DNA of 64,000 nt from a bacterium (lineage in GTDB: Bacteria; Vulcanimicrobiota; Vulcanimicrobiia; Vulcanimicrobiales; Vulcanimicrobiaceae): positions 1 to 64,000 of the forward strand of contig JAGWSR010000096.1 in assembly GCA_028869385.1 (NCBI GenBank), read 5' to 3'. This document shows positions 35,274 to 44,581 of the stretch, piece after piece. The position numbers and the translations under genes were made by a program. Each line of letters begins with the position of its first letter. Positions within the stretch are counted from its first letter, which is position 1. The notes below the pieces were generated by a model that worked only from the letters and a program-made list of their open reading frames with translations, searched no databases and was not told the DNA's origin.

Positions 35274-37021
35274 CAGTCGCCCACCGTCACGGGCACGTCC
35301 ATCGTCGTGCCGCCGTAGGTGATGTGCACCGTCCACGGTCCGCCCATCGAAAAGACGACGGACCCACGCAAGACATGCGGGTCGCTCGTCGGCGCGAGCG
35401 CGATCGTGACCGGCGCCATCTGCATGGAGCCCATCTGCATGACCGCGGCGGCGTGAACGTCGTTCGGGATCGCGCCGGCGAAACGAATCGAGATCGTCGC
35501 GTGCAGCGAGGGCGGCGACGGATCGAAGGTCACGACCGGCCGCGATCCGCTCGCGCCACCGTCGAGTCCCGAAAGGTAGGCGACGATGTCGTCGATCTGC
35601 GCGGCGGTGAAGCCGAAGTTCGGCATCGGCGCGCGCGGTTGCGCGATCGCGTGAGCGATCGCGTCGGGCGTGAGGATGTGCTCGATGCCGACGAGTTTCG
35701 GGCCGATGTTGCCTTGAAAGGCGGCGCCGTGACAGCCCTGACAACCGTTGCTCGCGACGAGCTTGGCTCCCGCGTTCGCATCGCCGCGCGGCGCGGGCGT
35801 TGCGGATTGCGCGCTCGGAGCGGCGACGTCGCCGGCGCCGCCCGCAGGCTCCACGTACGCGCCCGCCGTGGGTTGCCGCTTCAGGAGATAGCGCTTGCCG
35901 AGCTGATATGGACCCGCGAAGGCGAGTTGCAGGCTGAACTGCGGTCGCTGCTGCGGACCGGTCAGCACCTCTCCGATCAGCGCGAGGTTCGGCTGGACGT
36001 TGTGCGCGTAGTCGAAGAGCAACTGACGCGAGAGCGTGTCGGACGACGCGACGTCGTAGCGCACGAGCAGGTGGTTGCGCCAGCCGAGATCGCGCCCCAC
36101 TTCGAAGGTCGCGCCGTTGAGCGGCACGTCGTACGTGCCGAGATCGGGATGCGCGTCGAAACCGTGATAGTACATCGTCTGCAGGTGCCAACGGCTCGTT
36201 TGATAGCCGAAGTACGCACCCTCACGCGTGAAGGCGTCGCTCGCGACGAAGGTGTTCGTCGCGTCGTGCAACGGTGCGAACCCGCGCATCGCGACCAGGC
36301 CGACGCTCCACGGTTGGCTCATGCCGCCGTAGGAGATGTTCGCGTCGAGCGTGCGGGCATTGTCGGCGGCGTTGTAGTCGAAGGCGTTGCCGATCGTATC
36401 GGTGCCGGTGAGGTACGAGAAGTTATACATGAACTCGTTCGACATGCCGTTGAAGGCCAGGCCCCAGCGCGCGTCGTTCGGGTTGAAGTCGTTCTGACCG
36501 GTCGTCTGCGTGGCGAGCAGGTAGTCGCCAATCGTCCATGCGTGCGCGGGCATGAACGGAAAGGGCGTGTGGAACTTGCCGACCTGGAGCGAGTTGAGGC
36601 CGTGGAGCAAACCGTTCCAGGAGACCCAGAGCTGTTCGGTCGCGCCGATCGAGCCGCCGTCGATGACGTGCTGCTCGCCGTACCAGGTGAAGTTCTTGCC
36701 GAGAAAGCCGCCGCCGAGAAACGAGAGATCGCTCACCGAGGTGTCGCCCGGGTTCTGCGCGTTCGCGAGGTGCGAGGTGATGTAGAGTCGCACCGCGAGC
36801 GGCAATGCCTGATTCTGCAGATGCTCGTTCAGAATCTGGAAGTTGCTCATCATCACCATCATGCCGTACCGGGTCATTCCCGGGAACGTCGTGTGGCACG
36901 TCTCGCACGAGACGCCCTGACCGTTGGCAAAGACGGGAACCGCGCGTGCGGCGACGGGGCTGAGAACGAGTAGGGTGACGAGCGCGACGAGCGCGCGGAC
37001 AAATGCGAACGAAGATCGCAA
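35273..37021 (-). CDS. Cyc2-like outer-membrane heme-porin fused to cytochrome c and FixH/CopC-like domain
   Basis: 582 residues. Signal peptide 1-27; VPVFANGQGVSCETCHTTFP (28-47) carries a CxxCH heme site (39-43) in the sequence setting of Cyc2-type fused cytochrome-porins. Residues ~70-385 alternate aromatic and polar strands (NFTWYGEQHV, RWGLAFNG, NFSYLTGTD, LLVRYDVASS) like a beta-barrel. A Pro/Ala linker leads to a class I cytochrome c with CQGCH (427-431) and axial Met466 (MPNF). Residues ~495-582 form an Ig-like, Met/His-containing FixH/CopC-type domain. The TTG start is fixed by GGGAGG six bases upstream. Likely moves electrons across the outer membrane. Confidence 0.8.
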   Translation of the reverse strand: MRSSFAFVRALVALVTLLVLSPVAARAVPVFANGQGVSCETCHTTFPGMTRYGMMVMMSNFQILNEHLQNQALPLAVRLYITSHLANAQNPGDTSVSDLSFLGGGFLGKNFTWYGEQHVIDGGSIGATEQLWVSWNGLLHGLNSLQVGKFHTPFPFMPAHAWTIGDYLLATQTTGQNDFNPNDARWGLAFNGMSNEFMYNFSYLTGTDTIGNAFDYNAADNARTLDANISYGGMSQPWSVGLVAMRGFAPLHDATNTFVASDAFTREGAYFGYQTSRWHLQTMYYHGFDAHPDLGTYDVPLNGATFEVGRDLGWRNHLLVRYDVASSDTLSRQLLFDYAHNVQPNLALIGEVLTGPQQRPQFSLQLAFAGPYQLGKRYLLKRQPTAGAYVEPAGGAGDVAAPSAQSATPAPRGDANAGAKLVASNGCQGCHGAAFQGNIGPKLVGIEHILTPDAIAHAIAQPRAPMPNFGFTAAQIDDIVAYLSGLDGGASGSRPVVTFDPSPPSLHATISIRFAGAIPNDVHAAAVMQMGSMQMAPVTIALAPTSDPHVLRGSVVFSMGGPWTVHITYGGTTMDVPVTVGD

Positions 37022-37070
37022 GGGGACCTCCCGGGGAACGAGCGATGCGAAAGACGAGTGGTGTGGGCGT

Positions 37071-37613
37071 CTATCGCACGGGAGGTGGGCGTTGAAAGCG
37101 CGCCGAGCCGGCGCGAACCGCGAGCGCATGCGCGCGCACGCACGGCGCGCGCGAGACGAAGAGCGAGACGAGTGCGCGGCGTTCGCGTTCGACGAACGAA
37201 ACCGCGGCGTCGGCGGCGCGCTCGCAGCCTTCGAGCAATCGCGCGAAGGTGAGCAGCGCGAGCGTTGCGAGGAGCGCCGTCGCGAGCTGAGCGGCGAATC
37301 CGGCGGCGGTCGGTGTGTTGCCTTCGGCGCGCTCGAGGAGCGCGTAGAGCAGCATCTGCGCCGGTACGAGGCGCACCAGCAACGCTCCGAGGGATTGCTC
37401 GAGCGCGAGGAAGCGTCGCGAGCGCAACAGCGCCGCGACGATCGAGCCGCCGACGAGGGCCGTCAACGCGACGAGTGAAAGCTCGAGCAGCGGAGCGACA
37501 TAGGCGTGCTGCGCGTCGGCGAGCGTACGGCCGCCGAGCGCATAGGCAAACACGTGCCCCAACAGCGTCGACGGGAGCACGGCGCACCACCAGAGCGCGA
37601 AACGTTGCCTCAC
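37071..37613 (-). CDS. Hypothetical membrane protein upstream of the heme-porin gene
   Basis: 180 residues from a GTG with an AAGGCGG ribosome site just before it. Four hydrophobic segments are evident (WWCAVLPSTLLGHVFAYAL, LLELSLVALTALVGGSIVAA, LLVRLVPAQMLLYALLE, AAQLATALLATLALL), followed by a basic C-terminal tail. No family is recognised. It sits between an ABC-2 permease gene and the heme-porin gene on the same strand, 49 bases before the latter, so it may belong to that module. Confidence 0.55.
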   Translation of the reverse strand: MRQRFALWWCAVLPSTLLGHVFAYALGGRTLADAQHAYVAPLLELSLVALTALVGGSIVAALLRSRRFLALEQSLGALLVRLVPAQMLLYALLERAEGNTPTAAGFAAQLATALLATLALLTFARLLEGCERAADAAVSFVERERRALVSLFVSRAPCVRAHALAVRAGSARFQRPPPVR

Positions 37614-37650
37614 GCCGCCTTGCGTTAGTTCCGCGAGGCGCAGCTCCCTT

Positions 37651-38445
37651 TTAGGAGCCCGTGCCTTGATAACGGCGCAGTCCCACGCGCCAGAAGGCAT
37701 ACGAGACGGCGAACCACGCGAGACCGATGAGCGGGGTGAGCAGTCCAACCGCCGGATCGAGGTGCAATCCGGTCTCGGTTTTACCGAGAAAATACGTCGC
37801 CGGGAAATAGTTCATGAACGCGAACGGAAAGATGAAGGCGAGTACCACGCGCACGCCGCGGGTGTAGATGCTGATCGGATAGCGCGTGAAGTCCTGTTCG
37901 AGCGACATCACGACCCAGCGCAACGTGTCCACGCGGACGAACCAGAACGAGATCGTCGCGACGACGAGCGAGATGCCGAGGTCGATCAGCGCTCCACCGG
38001 CGACGACCGCGATCACGGCCAGCACGTACGGCGCGTCCACGTGCACGCCCGCGACGCCGGTCGCGACGCAGAGCGTGACGATCGCGAGGATCAGGCTGTC
38101 GGGCATCGTCTGCGAGGGTACGGTGAGCACTTGAAAGAGCGTATCGAGCGGGCGCACGAGGAATCGGTCGAAGCGGCCCTCGCGCACGTACTCGGGGACG
38201 CTCACGACGTTGAAGAAGAGGGTGTTGTGCAATTCGTGGCCGGTCATCCACAGCGCATACAGAAAGAACATCTCGCGAAAACTCCATCCGTTCATGGACG
38301 GAAACGCGCGCATGGTGACGAAGAGCGCGCCGATCGCGACGCCGTGATAGACGATCGAGAAGGCGAACCACATGATGAAGTTCGCGCGATACTCGAGCAT
38401 CGTCAGCACGTTGATGCGCCAGTATTGCAGATAGGCGGCGAGCAT
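37651..38445 (-). CDS. ABC-2-type permease (DUF990/COG3694-like)
   Basis: 264 residues with six hydrophobic segments. LAAYLQYWRINVLTMLEYRA at the N-terminus and EYVREGRFDRFLVRPLDTLF in the first cytoplasmic loop are characteristic of this uncharacterised export-permease pair; a second permease and the ATPase lie at 40096-40902 and 41684-42700. The transporter is thus split by alkA and pirin on the other strand. The ATG at 38445 is two bases from the alkA start. Confidence 0.87.
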   Translation of the reverse strand: MLAAYLQYWRINVLTMLEYRANFIMWFAFSIVYHGVAIGALFVTMRAFPSMNGWSFREMFFLYALWMTGHELHNTLFFNVVSVPEYVREGRFDRFLVRPLDTLFQVLTVPSQTMPDSLILAIVTLCVATGVAGVHVDAPYVLAVIAVVAGGALIDLGISLVVATISFWFVRVDTLRWVVMSLEQDFTRYPISIYTRGVRVVLAFIFPFAFMNYFPATYFLGKTETGLHLDPAVGLLTPLIGLAWFAVSYAFWRVGLRRYQGTGS

Positions 38446-38447
38446 TG

Positions 38448-39353
38448 ATGCAACGTTTCCCCATCCGCGAGCGTCTCCCCGTCACCGCGCCGTATCGGCT
38501 CGACCTCACCGCTCAAGCGCTCCAACGCCTCGCCGCGAACGTGGTGGACGTCATCGGCGACGACGGCGTCTATCGTCGCGCGCTCGAACTCGACGGCGCG
38601 TGCGTCGTGGTGCGCGTCGCGCAGTCCGAACCCGCCGCGCTCGACATCCACGCGAGCGGCGGCGATCCCGCGCGCGTGCGCGCGGCGGTCGCGCGGATGC
38701 TCGGTGCCGACGCGGACCTGTCGGCGTGGATGCGACGCGCGGCGAAGATTCCGTGGCTCGGGCGCATCGCGACGCAGCTCCGCGGCGTGCATCCGCCGCG
38801 GTACCCGACGATGTGGGAGGCGTGCGCGCACGCGATCGTGTTCCAGCAGATCAGCATTCATGCGGCGGCCGCGATCATGCGCCGCCTGGTCGAGCGCCTC
38901 GGCACGCGCGCGGACGCCGACGGCATCGAACTGATCGCCTTTCCGCAGCCGCGCGCGATCCTCAACGCGAGCGACGCCGATCTGGAGGGCGTCGGCCTCT
39001 CGGCGAACAAGCGCGCGCACTTGCGCGGCACGGCCGACGCGCTGCTCGCAGGCGCGGTGCCCGAGGAGGAGATCGCCGCGCTGCCCACGCCGCTAGCGGT
39101 GGAGCGACTGACGGGCTTGCGCGGAATCGGCCCGTGGAGCGCGGCCGTGGTGCTGCTGCGCGGGTTCGGGCGCCTCGATATCTTTCCGCTCAAGGACTCG
39201 GGCGTGGCGCGCACCGTGCGCGACCTCGCGGGCGATGTGACGGTGGATCTCGACGCCGTGCTCGAAACGTTAGGCCCCCTGCGCGGCATGCTCTACTACC
39301 ATCTGCTGCTCGGTCGCCTCCGCAACCTTAGCCCGGGCGCGACCGATTCATAG
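38448..39353 (+). CDS. alkA: AlkA-type DNA-3-methyladenine glycosylase II
   Basis: 301 residues. The helix-hairpin-helix-Gly/Pro-Asp motif is clear: GLRGIGPWSAAVVLLRGFG followed by DIFPLKDSGV with the catalytic Asp; MWEACAHAIVFQQISIHAAA is the usual preceding helix. Removes alkylated purines to start base-excision repair. The ATG at 38448 is preferred over a TTG at 38445. The start lies two bases from the divergent permease start. Followed after seven bases by the pirin gene. Confidence 0.9.
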   Translation: MQRFPIRERLPVTAPYRLDLTAQALQRLAANVVDVIGDDGVYRRALELDGACVVVRVAQSEPAALDIHASGGDPARVRAAVARMLGADADLSAWMRRAAKIPWLGRIATQLRGVHPPRYPTMWEACAHAIVFQQISIHAAAAIMRRLVERLGTRADADGIELIAFPQPRAILNASDADLEGVGLSANKRAHLRGTADALLAGAVPEEEIAALPTPLAVERLTGLRGIGPWSAAVVLLRGFGRLDIFPLKDSGVARTVRDLAGDVTVDLDAVLETLGPLRGMLYYHLLLGRLRNLSPGATDS

Positions 39354-39360
39354 GGGAACC

Positions 39361-40083
<723 letters not shown>

Positions 40084-40095
40084 GCGAACCCGCGC

Positions 40096-40902
40096 TTAGC
40101 CGCCCTGAATGACGACGCGCCGCGAACCCGCGCGCCACACGAGCGTCGAGAGCCCGGCAAAGAGCGTGAGCCACACGATCTGCATCGCGAACGCACCCGC
40201 CCACTGGGCGGGCGCGATCACGCCGACGTAGATGAGCAGCGGCGTCGAGTAGATCGCCGCGAACGGCAAGGCGAAGACGAGGCGTCCGAGCAGTCCGGGA
40301 AAGAGCGTGAGCGGAATGACCTGCCCCGAGAGCAGATCCGAGACCCAGCGAACGATCAACTGAATCGCAAACGTCTCGAGCGTCCAAAACGCGATCGAGT
40401 TCATCAAGAAATTCAAAAAGAAGTTCACGCAATATCCCAGCGCAAACGAGAGCAGGAACGCCCCAATCACCTCCGGCCGCGGCACGTCGATGCGCACGAG
40501 CAACAGCGAGAAGAGCAACGACGGAATCACGAGCACCGCATGGAGCCCCGTCTGCCCGATCCCATCGGAGAAGAAGTAAAACGGCACCGAGATCGGCTTC
40601 ATCAGATCGGTCGCGATCGTCCCCTCCCGCAACTTCTCCCGAATCAACCGCGTCCCATCGACTTCGAGAATCAGCGACATCAGCAGCGCCACCGTCGCAT
40701 ACGTAATCATCGAATGCAGCGGAAGATTGAGCGGCGCTAAATTCTGCGTATACAACGCCGTCCAAAGCGACCGAAGCAAATACACGCGCAGAACCAATGA
40801 CCCAACCTCGGTCGCCACCTCCATCCGATAAGTAGCCTCCCGAGCAAACGCCTTCTTGGCAAACTCAACGTACGGCTCAATCAACCCCAAAATCCCATCC
40901 AT
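40096..40902 (-). CDS. ABC-2-type permease (DUF990/COG4587-like)
   Basis: 268 residues, six hydrophobic segments. AREATYRMEVATEVGSLVLR and EKLREGTIATDLMKPISVPF match the second permease type of the DUF990 export systems. It follows the hexapeptide-repeat and ATPase genes on the same strand. Its DNA in the 5' third is visibly more A-rich than neighbouring genes, giving unusual codons (AAA, AAC, CCC, CGA) at 40780-40920. Confidence 0.88.
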   Translation of the reverse strand: MDGILGLIEPYVEFAKKAFAREATYRMEVATEVGSLVLRVYLLRSLWTALYTQNLAPLNLPLHSMITYATVALLMSLILEVDGTRLIREKLREGTIATDLMKPISVPFYFFSDGIGQTGLHAVLVIPSLLFSLLLVRIDVPRPEVIGAFLLSFALGYCVNFFLNFLMNSIAFWTLETFAIQLIVRWVSDLLSGQVIPLTLFPGLLGRLVFALPFAAIYSTPLLIYVGVIAPAQWAGAFAMQIVWLTLFAGLSTLVWRAGSRRVVIQGG

Positions 40903-40945
40903 CCCAAGCGAAAGAAAAACCCTCAGCCCACCAACGATGCGTCCA

Positions 40946-41012
40946 GAGCGTGCGGCGCGCGAGCGCCCGCCACGGGGCGTCCCCGCGGCGGGCGCTCACG
41001 CGCCGCACGCTC
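40946..41012. repeat. Long near-perfect inverted repeat (30-base arms)
   Basis: Arms 40946-40975 and 40983-41012 match at 28 of 30 positions around a 7-base loop, in the gap between the hexapeptide gene and the permease gene. There is no T-run on either strand. It could be a strong attenuating hairpin between two operon genes, an RNA-stability element, or a palindromic mobile repeat. No second copy is seen in the window. Confidence 0.8.
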
Positions 41013-41027
41013 CGCCACCATCCATAC

Positions 41028-41687
41028 TCAGCGAGGTTTCTTCTTGAGCCCCTCCTTGCGGCGGAGTTCCATCTCTTGGAGCTCCAGCATCATCGCATCC
41101 ACCATCGAGTCCGCCTCAACCGGCGCCGTCAACGCATCGTCCTTCGCCGACGAGGCGCGTCGTGCGTTTGGTGCGCTGCCGACGTGCGCGTCGAGCACCG
41201 CGTCCTGCGCGTGCGTCTTGCGGAGAAACTGCGCGTACGTCTGCGCCGCTTTCGCGGATGCGTCGGGCGCGCGGTCGATGTTGAAGACCGCCTCGAAGAA
41301 ATCGCCGGCGGGTTTGCGCGTCTCGCCCGGTTCGACGCGTCCGTTGGCGGGGATGGCGATGCCGTTGTACACGCTCGCGCCGCTGCCGACGAAGGCGCCC
41401 TTGCCGAGGGTCGCGCCGACGACGTAGGCGTGCGGGCCCACGATGCAGCGGTCGCCGATCGCGACGGGGAACTGCAGCGCGGAGCCGCCGCTCGCTTTGA
41501 TGACGGCGTTCTCCATCACGACGCAATCGCTCCCGATCGTGACGGGAGCGCCCTCGGCGGTGATGACGGCGCCGTGCAGCACGGCGCAACCCGCACCGAT
41601 GCTGACGTCGCCGGAGATCGTCGCACTCGGCGCGACGTAGGCGCTCGCGTGGATCTTCGGCTTCTTCGTGCCGCTCGAGAGAATCAT
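41028..41687 (-). CDS. Left-handed beta-helix (hexapeptide repeat) protein
   Basis: 219 residues. Hexapeptide turns are visible from about 12 to 115 (AYVAPSATISGDVSIGAG, APVTIGSDCVVMENAVI, FVGSGASVYNG), as in gamma-carbonic-anhydrase-like proteins. The three zinc histidines of that family are not in place: the usual VGHGAILHG turn reads VGPHAYVVG. The C-terminal ~90 residues are a charged helical tail. A structural or acyltransferase-like role is more likely than carbonic anhydrase. Its start overlaps the ABC ATPase stop (ATGA). Confidence 0.78.
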   Translation of the reverse strand: MILSSGTKKPKIHASAYVAPSATISGDVSIGAGCAVLHGAVITAEGAPVTIGSDCVVMENAVIKASGGSALQFPVAIGDRCIVGPHAYVVGATLGKGAFVGSGASVYNGIAIPANGRVEPGETRKPAGDFFEAVFNIDRAPDASAKAAQTYAQFLRKTHAQDAVLDAHVGSAPNARRASSAKDDALTAPVEADSMVDAMMLELQEMELRRKEGLKKKPR

Positions 41688-42700
41688 CGTGAGGCCTCCT
41701 CCGGTTGGGCGTATCCTTCGACATAGATGCGTCGGATGATGGATTCGAGATCGGGTTCCTCAAGCGTCACGTCCATGAGGCTGTATCGCTCGCTCGCCTG
41801 ACGGATGAGGAGATCCGCGCGCTGTTGCATGCGGTTGAAACGAAAGCGTGCGGTGACGCCGTCGGACGCTTCGAGCTCGGCGCCGTCGAGGTGCGGATGC
41901 TCCACCGCGCCGTCGAAGGCGAGGACGAGCGTGCGATGCTGACCGTACTCGTTCTTGAGGCGTTCCACGTCGCCGTCGAAGACGATGTGGCCGTGATCGA
42001 TGAGGACGATGCGCCGACAGAGGCGTTCGACGTCGGCGAGATCGTGCGTGGTGAGGATGATCGTGGTGCCGCGCTCGGCATTGATGCGCGCGATGAATTC
42101 GCGGATCGCCTCTTTCGCCACGACGTCGAGGCCGATCGTCGGCTCGTCGAGGTAGATGATCTTCGGATCGTGCAGCATCGCCGCGGCAAAGTCGCCGCGC
42201 ATGCGTTGGCCGAGTGAGAGTTGGCGCACCGGCGTCCGCAGGAACTCGTCCATCTGCAAGAGTTCGACGAACGCGTCGAGATTGCGGCGGTACTGCGCGT
42301 GCGGAATGCCGTAGATCGCGCGGAGCAGTTCGAACGACTCGACGAGCGGCAGATCCCAGTAGAGCTGGCTTCGCTGGCCGAAGACGACGCCGATGTTGCG
42401 CGCGTTCGCTTGCCGCGCTTCGTGGGGCACGATACCGGCGACCTCGATCTCGCCCGAGGTGGGAACGAGGATGCCGGTGAGCATCTTGATCGTCGTGGAC
42501 TTTCCGGCACCGTTCGGGCCGATGTAGCCGACGAGTTCGCCCGCCTCGAGCGACATCGTCACCCCATCGACCGCGACCTTTTCTTCGTAGGCGCGCGAGA
42601 AGAGGGTGCGCAGCGCGCCGAGCGCTCCGGGCACGCGCTTGACCGAGCGGAAGACTTTGCGGAGATCGCGGGTGCGGATGATGGGCATCGCGTACCTCAT
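41684..42700 (-). CDS. ABC transporter ATPase of a DUF990-type exporter
   Basis: 338 residues. Walker A GPNGAGKST, Q-loop FGQRSQLYWDLP, signature LSLGQRMRGD, Walker B IIYLDEPTIGLD and the H-loop LTTHD are all intact. The long N-terminal leader (KVFRSVKRVPGALGAL) and the GQRSQL wording are typical of the COG4586 ATPases that pair with the two permeases here. ATG at 42700 (or 42688). Energises export of an unknown substrate. Confidence 0.93.
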   Translation of the reverse strand: MRYAMPIIRTRDLRKVFRSVKRVPGALGALRTLFSRAYEEKVAVDGVTMSLEAGELVGYIGPNGAGKSTTIKMLTGILVPTSGEIEVAGIVPHEARQANARNIGVVFGQRSQLYWDLPLVESFELLRAIYGIPHAQYRRNLDAFVELLQMDEFLRTPVRQLSLGQRMRGDFAAAMLHDPKIIYLDEPTIGLDVVAKEAIREFIARINAERGTTIILTTHDLADVERLCRRIVLIDHGHIVFDGDVERLKNEYGQHRTLVLAFDGAVEHPHLDGAELEASDGVTARFRFNRMQQRADLLIRQASERYSLMDVTLEEPDLESIIRRIYVEGYAQPEEASR

Positions 42701-42705
42701 TCGGC

Positions 42706-43314
42706 GTGATCGTCACGATCTCCAACCAGTACGGCTCGGGTGGCGTCGCGATCGCCGAGCAAGCCGCGCGCGAGCTCGGCTATGCGCTCGTGGACCGTGC
42801 GCTGCCGGTCGTCGTCGCCAAGCGCCTGCAGATCACGACCGAAGCGGCGGTGGCCGCGGAGGAGACGGGCAAGTCGCTCGGCTCGCGCCTGCTCGCAAGC
42901 CTCGAACTCGCGACGCCCGAACTCGCGGCGCAGTGCGCGCGCGAGAGCTTCGACGACGCCTTCGTGCGCGAGGTACAGGAGGCCGTGCGTGAAGCCGCCG
43001 CGCGCGGCAACGTGGTCATCGTCGGTCGCGCGAGCGGCGCGATCCTCGGGCGCCGCCCCGACGTGCTGCGCGTCTTCATGTACGCTCCGCGCGAGTGGCG
43101 GATCGAGCGCGTGAGCGAGCATCTCGGGCTCGAACGCAAGGCGGCCACGGCCGAAGTCGAGCGCATCGATCGCGACCGCGCGGCGCATCTGCGCGATTGG
43201 TACGGCGTAGAGATCGGTTCGCGCGAGATCGTGGATCTCGCGCTCGATACCTCGGCCTTCGGCACGCGGGCGAGTGCGAGCGTGCTGATCGAGGCGGTGC
43301 GTGCCCGAGAATAG
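42706..43314 (+). CDS. Cytidylate kinase-like P-loop protein
   Basis: 202 residues. The N-terminal SNQYGSGGVAIAEQAARELG is a P-loop of the Cmk-like family (Cytidylate_kin2), followed by VIVGRASGAILG and an Arg-rich lid (WRIERVSEHLGLERKAA). It lacks the extended CMP-binding insert of true Cmk, so the nucleotide or other substrate is unsure. GTG start five bases from the divergent ABC ATPase start. It overlaps the MFS gene by 14 bases. Confidence 0.8.
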   Translation: MIVTISNQYGSGGVAIAEQAARELGYALVDRALPVVVAKRLQITTEAAVAAEETGKSLGSRLLASLELATPELAAQCARESFDDAFVREVQEAVREAAARGNVVIVGRASGAILGRRPDVLRVFMYAPREWRIERVSEHLGLERKAATAEVERIDRDRAAHLRDWYGVEIGSREIVDLALDTSAFGTRASASVLIEAVRARE

Positions 43315-44521
43315 TATCTTCGCCGCGCTGCGTTTTCGCGATTTCCGCCTGCTCTGGTTCGGCTTGATGGTCTCGAATCTCGGCACGTGGATGCAGTTTA
43401 CGGCGCTCGGGTACTTCGTCGCGCAGATCGCGGGTTCGCCCGCGCGCGCGGCGCTCGATCTCGGCATCATCGGCGGTGCGCGCGCAATCCCCGTGCTGCT
43501 ACTCTCTCCGTTCGCGGGCGTCGTGGCCGACCGTTTTCCACGCCGCCGCGTGTTGCTCGCAACGAACGTCGTCATGTCGCTCGCGGCGCTCTCGCTCGCA
43601 ATCCTCTCCACGCTGCATCGGCTCGATCTCGGCGGCGTGATCGCGATCGCCGCGCTCAACGCGGCGGCGAACGCCTTCGATTCGCCCGTACGCCAGAGTT
43701 GGACGCCGATGCTCGTCGAGCGCCCGTTCGTCGGTAACGCGATCGGCTTGACCTCGGTCGCGTTCAACGCGCCCGCGGTGATCGGCCCGGCGCTCGCGGG
43801 CATCCTGATCGTGTGGGTTGGCGTCGCCGGATCGTTCTACGTGAATGCGATCGCCACGCTCGCGGTCGTCGTCGCGATCGCGATGATGGCGCCGTCGCCG
43901 CCGACGATCGCGCGTCGCGAGCCGGTGCTCGCCTCGATCCACGGCGGCATCCGCTTTCTCTTCGAGCATCCGATCCTGCGCTGGATCATTGGCGTCTTCG
44001 TGGTGACGGCGATCTTCGTGCGTCCGTACGCGCAACTGATCCCGGCCTTCATCGTGAACACGCTGCGCGGCGGACCGCAAGCGCTCGGGTGGGCGGTGGC
44101 TGCGGCGGGCATCGGCGGCTTCGCCGGAGCGCTCGTAACCGCGGCGTTTCCGTCGCACGTGCCGCGCTCGCTGCAGTGGGTGATCGCAGGCGGCGCGATG
44201 GCCGCGGGCGTGCTCGCACTCGCGACGATCTGGTCGGTCGCGTTCACGATTCCCGTATTCTTTTTCATCGGGTTCGGCACGCTCGCGTTTCTCGGCGCCT
44301 CGAATACGCTGATCCAAACGCTCTCGCCCGACGAGATGCGCGGGCGCGCGGTCTCGGTCTATACGATGATCGCGGTCGGCGTGGTGCCGGCGGGTTCGCT
44401 CGTGCTCGGAACGATCGCCTCGCGCATCGGGCTGCACGCGACCTTTGCGATCGGCGGCGGCATCGCGCTCGCGCTCGTGATCTTCGCCTACGCCGCGCAT
44501 CCGGTCGTCCGCAGCGTCTAG
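43301..44521 (+). CDS. MFS transporter, EntS/MFS_3 type
   Basis: 406 residues, 12 predicted helices. FRDFRLLWFGLMVSNLGTWM and GVVADRFPRRRVLL (the loop 2-3 motif) match the EntS-like exporter family; ANAFDSPVRQSW is also characteristic. Likely exports a small molecule or drug. A GTG start lies within the last 14 bases of the kinase gene, so the two are probably co-translated. A minus-strand terminator follows immediately. Confidence 0.9.
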   Translation: MPENSIFAALRFRDFRLLWFGLMVSNLGTWMQFTALGYFVAQIAGSPARAALDLGIIGGARAIPVLLLSPFAGVVADRFPRRRVLLATNVVMSLAALSLAILSTLHRLDLGGVIAIAALNAAANAFDSPVRQSWTPMLVERPFVGNAIGLTSVAFNAPAVIGPALAGILIVWVGVAGSFYVNAIATLAVVVAIAMMAPSPPTIARREPVLASIHGGIRFLFEHPILRWIIGVFVVTAIFVRPYAQLIPAFIVNTLRGGPQALGWAVAAAGIGGFAGALVTAAFPSHVPRSLQWVIAGGAMAAGVLALATIWSVAFTIPVFFFIGFGTLAFLGASNTLIQTLSPDEMRGRAVSVYTMIAVGVVPAGSLVLGTIASRIGLHATFAIGGGIALALVIFAYAAHPVVRSV

Positions 44522-44523
44522 GC

Positions 44524-44554
44524 AAAAAAAAAGCGAGCCGCGGTTGCGACTCGC
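44524..44554 (-). terminator. Rho-independent terminator of the histone-like gene
   Basis: On the minus strand the hairpin at 44554-44533 (GCGAGTCGC / GCGGCTCGC arms) is followed by nine T residues (44532-44524). It lies about 28 bases after the stop of the histone-like gene. A second small palindrome (CGGCATTCGATGCCG) lies between. Confidence 0.88.
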
Positions 44555-44581
44555 AAAACGGCATCGAATGCCGATCGAGTG

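Noticed and set aside
41028-41687. Gamma-class carbonic anhydrase
   Set aside because: The zinc-binding histidines are not in place.
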